A stretch of DNA of 64,000 nt, taken from the NCBI RefSeq assembly GCF_024159025.1, contig NZ_JAMYXC010000210.1:21098-85097 (forward strand). The letters are read 5' to 3'. Positions 60,552-64,000 of the stretch are shown here, one piece after another. Both the position numbers and the translations under genes were made by a program. The notes beneath the pieces are model-generated. The model was not told the DNA's origin and did not search any database. It worked only from the letters and a program-made list of their open reading frames with translations. How positions within the stretch are numbered: position 1 is the stretch's first letter; each line of letters starts with the position of its first letter. This stretch comes from Limimaricola litoreus. GTDB taxonomy: Bacteria; Pseudomonadota; Alphaproteobacteria; Rhodobacterales; Rhodobacteraceae.

Positions 60552-61585
60552 CACGAGACCTCTTTGCGCGCGTCTGCGGTCATCTCGAGGATCTTGAGCG
60601 TCATCACCTCGTCGACCGTCGGCGCATCGCCGTCGAACTGGCCCAGATCGGCATAGGCGGCGAGCTGCGCCTCCCATTTCTCGCGGTTCATCGTGCCCCA
60701 GCCGCTGTCGGCCGTGTCCTCGGTGAAGACGAAGTCGAGCACCTGATCGACCGCGCGCAGCTCGGCCTCGCGGCTCATGTTCGGATAGGCTTTGACAAGC
60801 AGGTCGACCGCCTCCTCGGGGTTCTCGCGGACATGGTGCCAACCGCGCGCCGTGGCGCGGGTGAAGCCCGCGAGCGCCTCCGCGTCATTCTCGATCGTCT
60901 TGTCGGTGGCGTAGTAGACGGTGGCATAAAGCTGGATGCCCGCGTCCCAGAGCATCAGATCGACCCGCTCCTCGCCCAGCACGTCGAGCGCCGCGGTGTT
61001 GGTCAGCCAGCCGGTGACGGCGGCGGCCTGGCCCGTCATCAGCTGGTTCATGTCCGAGCCCATGTTGACGATCTCGACGTCATCCTCGGAGAGGTCGTTG
61101 GCCGCCAGCAGCGCCTTCAACAGGATATGCGCGGTGGGCTGGGTGGCGATGGTCTGGCCGACCATGTCCTTGGGCTCGCGGATCGGATTGTCGGGCAGCG
61201 AGAAATAGGTGAACGGGTGCTTCTGGTAGCCCGCGGCGAAGGCCTTGATCGGGATGCCCGCGGCGCGCGCCAGCATGACCGAAGGGCTCGACGAGATCTG
61301 CCCCACCTCGGCACGGCCCGCCGCGACGGAGCCCACGCCATCGACGTTCGGGCCCCCCGGCGTGATCTTCAGCTCGAGCCCCTCTTCTTCGTAGAATCCC
61401 TTGGCCTGCGCCACGACCTCTCCCAGAAGCCCGTTCGAGGCGAGCCATCCAAGCTGCATCTCGACCGTTTTCAGCCCGGCGGCAGAGGCCGGCCCGACCC
61501 CGATGACGGCAGGCAGCCCGGCGGCGGCGGCCATGCCCCCGGCGTATTGCAGAAACCGGCGCTTGGTGACTCTCGTATTCGGCAT
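60551..61585 (-). CDS. ABC transporter substrate-binding protein (NMT1/THI5-like)
   Basis: A 344-aa periplasmic receptor. The N-terminus is a twin-arginine-type signal (TKRRFLQYAGGMAAAAGLPAV, cleavage after ASA near residue 36). The mature part has NMT1-fold motifs: MQLGWLASNGLLGEVVAQAKGFYEEEGLEL in part (landmarks QLGWLASNG and GFYEEEGLELKI), the SPSVMLARAAGIPIKAFAAGYQ segment and PKDMVGQTIATQPTAH. ATG 61585 follows GGGAGAGG. The family binds pyrimidine, taurine-like, nitrile- or phthalate-type ligands, so the ligand is unknown. It is the first gene of the minus-strand operon. Confidence 0.9.
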   Translation of the reverse strand: MPNTRVTKRRFLQYAGGMAAAAGLPAVIGVGPASAAGLKTVEMQLGWLASNGLLGEVVAQAKGFYEEEGLELKITPGGPNVDGVGSVAAGRAEVGQISSSPSVMLARAAGIPIKAFAAGYQKHPFTYFSLPDNPIREPKDMVGQTIATQPTAHILLKALLAANDLSEDDVEIVNMGSDMNQLMTGQAAAVTGWLTNTAALDVLGEERVDLMLWDAGIQLYATVYYATDKTIENDAEALAGFTRATARGWHHVRENPEEAVDLLVKAYPNMSREAELRAVDQVLDFVFTEDTADSGWGTMNREKWEAQLAAYADLGQFDGDAPTVDEVMTLKILEMTADARKEVS

Positions 61586-61950
61586 TGTGACCTCTCCCTG
61601 TTTCGATTGCCGCCGCCCCTCCCGACGCCGGCCATCTGGAGGATGATGCGGGGGCCTTGCATTCCAATAAAGAACAAATTTTGCGCTGCGCCGATCTAAT
61701 TTCGGCAATGGCATCGACTGGTTCTGCCGAGGGTAGTGCTCGCCCCGTAGGTCATGGGTGGTCCTATGATGCCGCGAGCACCGGATGCGCGGCATGGCCC
61801 CCCGGTCCGGTCCCCTGCCTGGCGATGCGTGCCGATCAGCAGGCTGGGGAGAGCCACCTCGAACACCTCTGCCCAGCCGACGCGCCGCGGGTTGCGCAGC
61901 CATTTGAGCGCCTGCACCATGGGTCGGACCGCAGGCGCGAGGAGTGAGCC
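61586..61950. other. Divergent intergenic region between ABC operon and M20 amidohydrolase
   Basis: 365 bp with no supported gene. It holds a short inverted repeat, GCCGA-N7-TCGGC (61690-61706), and an AT-rich patch (61665-61682) that is the most promoter-like stretch. The M20 ribosome-binding site (GAGGAG) is at its right end. It probably contains the regulator site for the operon-internal LysR. Confidence 0.4.
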
Positions 61951-63123
61951 ATGACCGTGAACGACACGCCCCGGCTCGACGCCGCTGCCCTGGCCGATCT
62001 GACCGCGTGGCGGCGCGCGCTGCACAGGCAACCGGAGCTGTCGGGACAGGAGGCCGCGACGGCGGCGCGCGTCGCGGAACGGCTGGAGAGGACGCGCCCC
62101 GATGCGCTGCTGACCGGTCTCGGCGGCCACGGGGTCGCCGCCGTCTATGAGGGCGCAGCGTCCGGCCCCACCCTTCTGTTGCGCTGCGAGCTCGACGCGC
62201 TGCCGATCGAGGAGACGGGCACGCCGGACTGGCGCTCGACCGTGCCGGGCAAGGGCCATCTGTGCGGCCATGACGGGCATATGGCGATCCTCGCGGGCAT
62301 GGCCGAACTGCTGGGGCGGCATCGTCCCTGCCGTGGCCGCGCGGTGCTTTTGTTCCAACCCTCTGAAGAGGACGGCCAAGGCGCGGCCGCGGTGATCGCC
62401 GATCCGGCCTTTGCGCGGATCGCGCCGGACTGGGCCTTTGCGCTGCACAACATGCCGGGCTTGCCGCTGGGCCATGCGGCGCTGCGGTCCGGCCCGGCGG
62501 CCTGTGCCTCGCGGGGGATGCGGATCGCGCTCACGGGGCGGACCGCCCATGCTTCGCAGCCCGAGACAGGGCGCTCGCCCATGGCGGCGATCAGCGCGCT
62601 GATGCCGGCGCTGACCGCGCTTGGCGCGGGCGGCATCGAAGATCCGGAGTTTGCTCTCGTCACGGTCACCCATGCCCGGATGGGCGCGCCCGCCTTCGGC
62701 ATCGCGCCGGGCGAGGCCGAGCTCTTCGTCACGCTGCGCAGCCTGACGGATGCGCGGATGGCCGGGCTGGTCGAGCAGGCCGAGGCGCTGGCGCGGCAGG
62801 CGGCGGAGCACCACGGCCTCGGGCTTGCGATCACGCATCATGACGTGTTTCGCCATTGCGAAAACGACGCGGAGGCCGTGGCCCGTCTCGCCGCCGCACT
62901 GGAGGCCGAGGCCGTGCCGCACGGCCCACGGGGGCAGCCGATGCGCGCCTCCGAGGATTTCGGCCGCTTCGCGGATGGGGCGAAGGCGGCGCTCATGCTG
63001 CTGGGTGCGGGGCGGGATCGGCCCGATCTGCACAACCCGGATTACGACTTTCCCGACGCGCTGATCGAGACCGGGCTGCGCTGCTTCGCGCGGCTGACCG
63101 GGGATATGCTGGGGTATGGGTAA
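61951..63123 (+). CDS. M20-family metallo-amidohydrolase (hippurate hydrolase / IAA-amino-acid hydrolase-like)
   Basis: A 390-aa metal-dependent amidase of the M20D group, cleaving N-acyl or N-carbamoyl amino acids. Metal and catalytic motifs are RCELDALPIEET (~residues 75-86), HLCGHDGHMAIL (~106-117), FQPSEEDGQGA (~135-145, catalytic Glu pair), LHNMPGLPLG (~167-176) and the C-terminal LHNPDYDFPD. The dimerisation insert begins near residue 185. GAGGAG precedes the ATG. It is divergent from the ABC/CoA-transferase operon and could process its imported compound (inference). Confidence 0.9.
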   Translation: MTVNDTPRLDAAALADLTAWRRALHRQPELSGQEAATAARVAERLERTRPDALLTGLGGHGVAAVYEGAASGPTLLLRCELDALPIEETGTPDWRSTVPGKGHLCGHDGHMAILAGMAELLGRHRPCRGRAVLLFQPSEEDGQGAAAVIADPAFARIAPDWAFALHNMPGLPLGHAALRSGPAACASRGMRIALTGRTAHASQPETGRSPMAAISALMPALTALGAGGIEDPEFALVTVTHARMGAPAFGIAPGEAELFVTLRSLTDARMAGLVEQAEALARQAAEHHGLGLAITHHDVFRHCENDAEAVARLAAALEAEAVPHGPRGQPMRASEDFGRFADGAKAALMLLGAGRDRPDLHNPDYDFPDALIETGLRCFARLTGDMLGYG

Positions 63124-63127
63124 GAAA

Positions 63128-63149
63128 CCGCCCCGCCGCGGCGCGGCGG
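63128..63149. terminator. GC-rich imperfect palindrome between convergent genes
   Basis: A CCGCC/GGCGG-based imperfect palindrome lies in the 27-bp gap between the M20 gene and the converging regulator gene. It may act as a bidirectional terminator. The core is self-complementary with almost no loop, so confidence is low. Confidence 0.3.
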
Positions 63150-63150
63150 C

Positions 63151-64000
63151 TTACTCCAGCCGGTAGGGCAGGTCCTGCCTGTGATCGGCGTCGATCTTCA
63201 ACCGGCCTTCGAGCGGCGGCACCGCGCGCTGGTGGCAGTTCGTGCGCTCGCAGATCCGGCAGGAGATGCCGATGGGCTCGAAAGCCTCGGCGGATTCGAG
63301 GTCCATGTGGTCGGCATAGACCAGCTCACGCGCGTGACGCACCTCGCAGCCCAGACCGATCGCGAAGCGCCGCACCGGCGCGCCCCAGGCCCCGCCGCCG
63401 CCGCTGATGTCGCGCGCCAGCGACAGATAGCGCACCCCGTCCGGCGTCTCGGCGAGCTGGCGCAACCACCGCGTCGGCGTCTCGAAGGCCTGATGCACGT
63501 TCCACAGCGGGCAGGCGCCGCCGTAGCGCGCGAATTGCAGCTGTGTCGCGGAATGGCGCTTGGTCACCGTGCCCGCTTGATCGACCCGCACGAACCAGAA
63601 GGGCACGCCGCGCGCGCCGGGGCGCTGCAGCGTCGAAAGCCGGTGCGCCACCTGTTCGAGGCTGGCCCCGAAGCGTTCGGCCAGCAGTTCGAGGTCATGC
63701 CGCGTCTTCTGCGCGGCATCGAGGAAAGCGGTGTAAGGCATCAGCGCCGCGCCCGCGAAATAGTTGGCCAGACCGATCCGCGCAATGTCGCGCGCGGGGC
63801 CGGGCTCGAACCGCCCCAGATCGAGCGTGGCCTCGATCAGCTGGCTGTGCTCGGTCAGCGCGAGCTGCACCAGAAGCTGGAACCGCCGCGTGGCGCGCGG
63901 CGCGCGAGACGACAGGGTCAGGGTCCGGCTTTCGGCGTCGAAGCGGCGCAATGGCCCTTCGGCCTCTTCGCGCAGCGTGATGCCGCGCGCCTCGATCGCC
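63151..64000 (-). CDS. ScfR/RamB/PccR-type transcriptional regulator, C-terminal part (5' end beyond window)
   Basis: At least 283 codons; the frame runs uninterrupted to the window edge, so the N-terminal XRE HTH lies outside. The visible part is the IrrE/ImmA-like plus DUF2083 region: FQLLVQLALTEHS, the LANYFAGAALMPYTAFLDAAQKTRHDLELLAERFG segment (landmarks NYFAGAALMPY and LELLAERFG) and the VAHRLSTLQRPGARGVPFWFVRVD block. A cysteine-rich C-terminus (GISCRICERTNCHQRAVPP) also matches short-chain acyl-CoA regulators. Such proteins sense propionyl-, acetyl- or similar CoAs, in line with the acyl-CoA genes in this window. Confidence 0.85.
   Translation of the reverse strand, partial: AIEARGITLREEAEGPLRRFDAESRTLTLSSRAPRATRRFQLLVQLALTEHSQLIEATLDLGRFEPGPARDIARIGLANYFAGAALMPYTAFLDAAQKTRHDLELLAERFGASLEQVAHRLSTLQRPGARGVPFWFVRVDQAGTVTKRHSATQLQFARYGGACPLWNVHQAFETPTRWLRQLAETPDGVRYLSLARDISGGGGAWGAPVRRFAIGLGCEVRHARELVYADHMDLESAEAFEPIGISCRICERTNCHQRAVPPLEGRLKIDADHRQDLPYRLE

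Noticed and set aside
61586..61903. N-terminal extension of the substrate-binding protein frame up to 61903
   Set aside because: The residues before ATG 61585 lack homology. That ATG has a good ribosome-binding site and begins a twin-arginine signal.
1..64000. tRNA, rRNA, riboswitch or replication origin
   Set aside because: I looked for cloverleaf-like and known riboswitch patterns and for iteron/parABS-like repeats, and saw none I could support by eye.

Overview
The window looks like a high-GC alphaproteobacterial replicon, most likely from the Rhodobacterales (Paracoccaceae/Roseobacteraceae). Three things suggest this: the codon bias, the density of TRAP transporters (one TAXI-type, one DctPQM), and a partial short-chain acyl-CoA regulator at the right edge. 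There are no rRNA, tRNA, replication or core housekeeping genes. The content is accessory catabolism, stress defence and insertion sequences, as expected for a chromid, large plasmid or genomic island. That replicon assignment is inference.

Layout. (1) 0-14 kb is an electrophile/quinone-defence neighbourhood. It holds a KefB/C-type K+/H+ antiporter, an NADPH-FMN reductase, an NTF2-like protein, a GST, a DUF5996 protein, an HxlR regulator divergent from a pirin, WrbA, DoxX, three LysR regulators, an MhqO-like ring-cleaving dioxygenase, an MhqD-like hydrolase and a small acetyltransferase. A cupin and an SMP-30 lactonase follow. (2) 14.6-24.4 kb is a compact plus-strand operon: TAXI-TRAP receptor, fused TRAP permease, cytoplasmic-type sulfatase, SulP transporter, then hmgA-maiA-fahA. 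Read together it suggests import of a sulfated aromatic acid, desulfation, sulfate disposal and ring degradation through homogentisate. (3) 24.7-26.6 kb has a second MhqO/MhqD pair fused into one 515-aa protein, followed by a second acetyltransferase of the same small family.

(4) 26.6-35.5 kb is an IS graveyard: an IS3-family remnant, an IS110/IS1111-type element split by another decayed IS110 element, and a third, nearly intact IS110/IS1111-type element. A 1031-aa Calx-beta/RTX protein gene lies among them. (5) 35.6-48.6 kb is an acyl-CoA catabolic cluster: thiolase, TetR, SDR, ACAD10/11-type acyl-CoA dehydrogenase, acyl-CoA ligase, ACAD10/11-type phosphotransferase, DctQMP TRAP transporter, quinone oxidoreductase, alpha/beta hydrolase and 3-hydroxyacyl-CoA dehydrogenase. 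The composition resembles levulinate/4-hydroxyacid (Lva) catabolism. (6) An IS30 element (48.75-49.86 kb) and a G12 tract separate it from ferredoxin, a DHDPS-family lyase and an aldehyde dehydrogenase (50.1-52.8 kb).

(7) 53.3-61.6 kb is a minus-strand operon: NMT1-type substrate-binding protein, ABC ATPase, ABC permease, FAD oxidoreductase, CaiB-type CoA transferase, CaiD-like crotonase, LysR and a deaminase-type amidohydrolase. The start/stop overlaps are tight, so it is probably one uptake-and-catabolism unit of unknown substrate. An M20 amidohydrolase diverges from it, and the window ends inside an ScfR/RamB-type regulator.

My main candidates for under-described biology are the sulfatase-homogentisate operon, the ACAD10/11-type kinase/dehydrogenase cluster with its own TRAP transporter, and the twice-occurring dioxygenase-hydrolase-acetyltransferase module that is fused in one copy. 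Positions of starts, repeats and hairpins were read by eye. No database or structure search was run.
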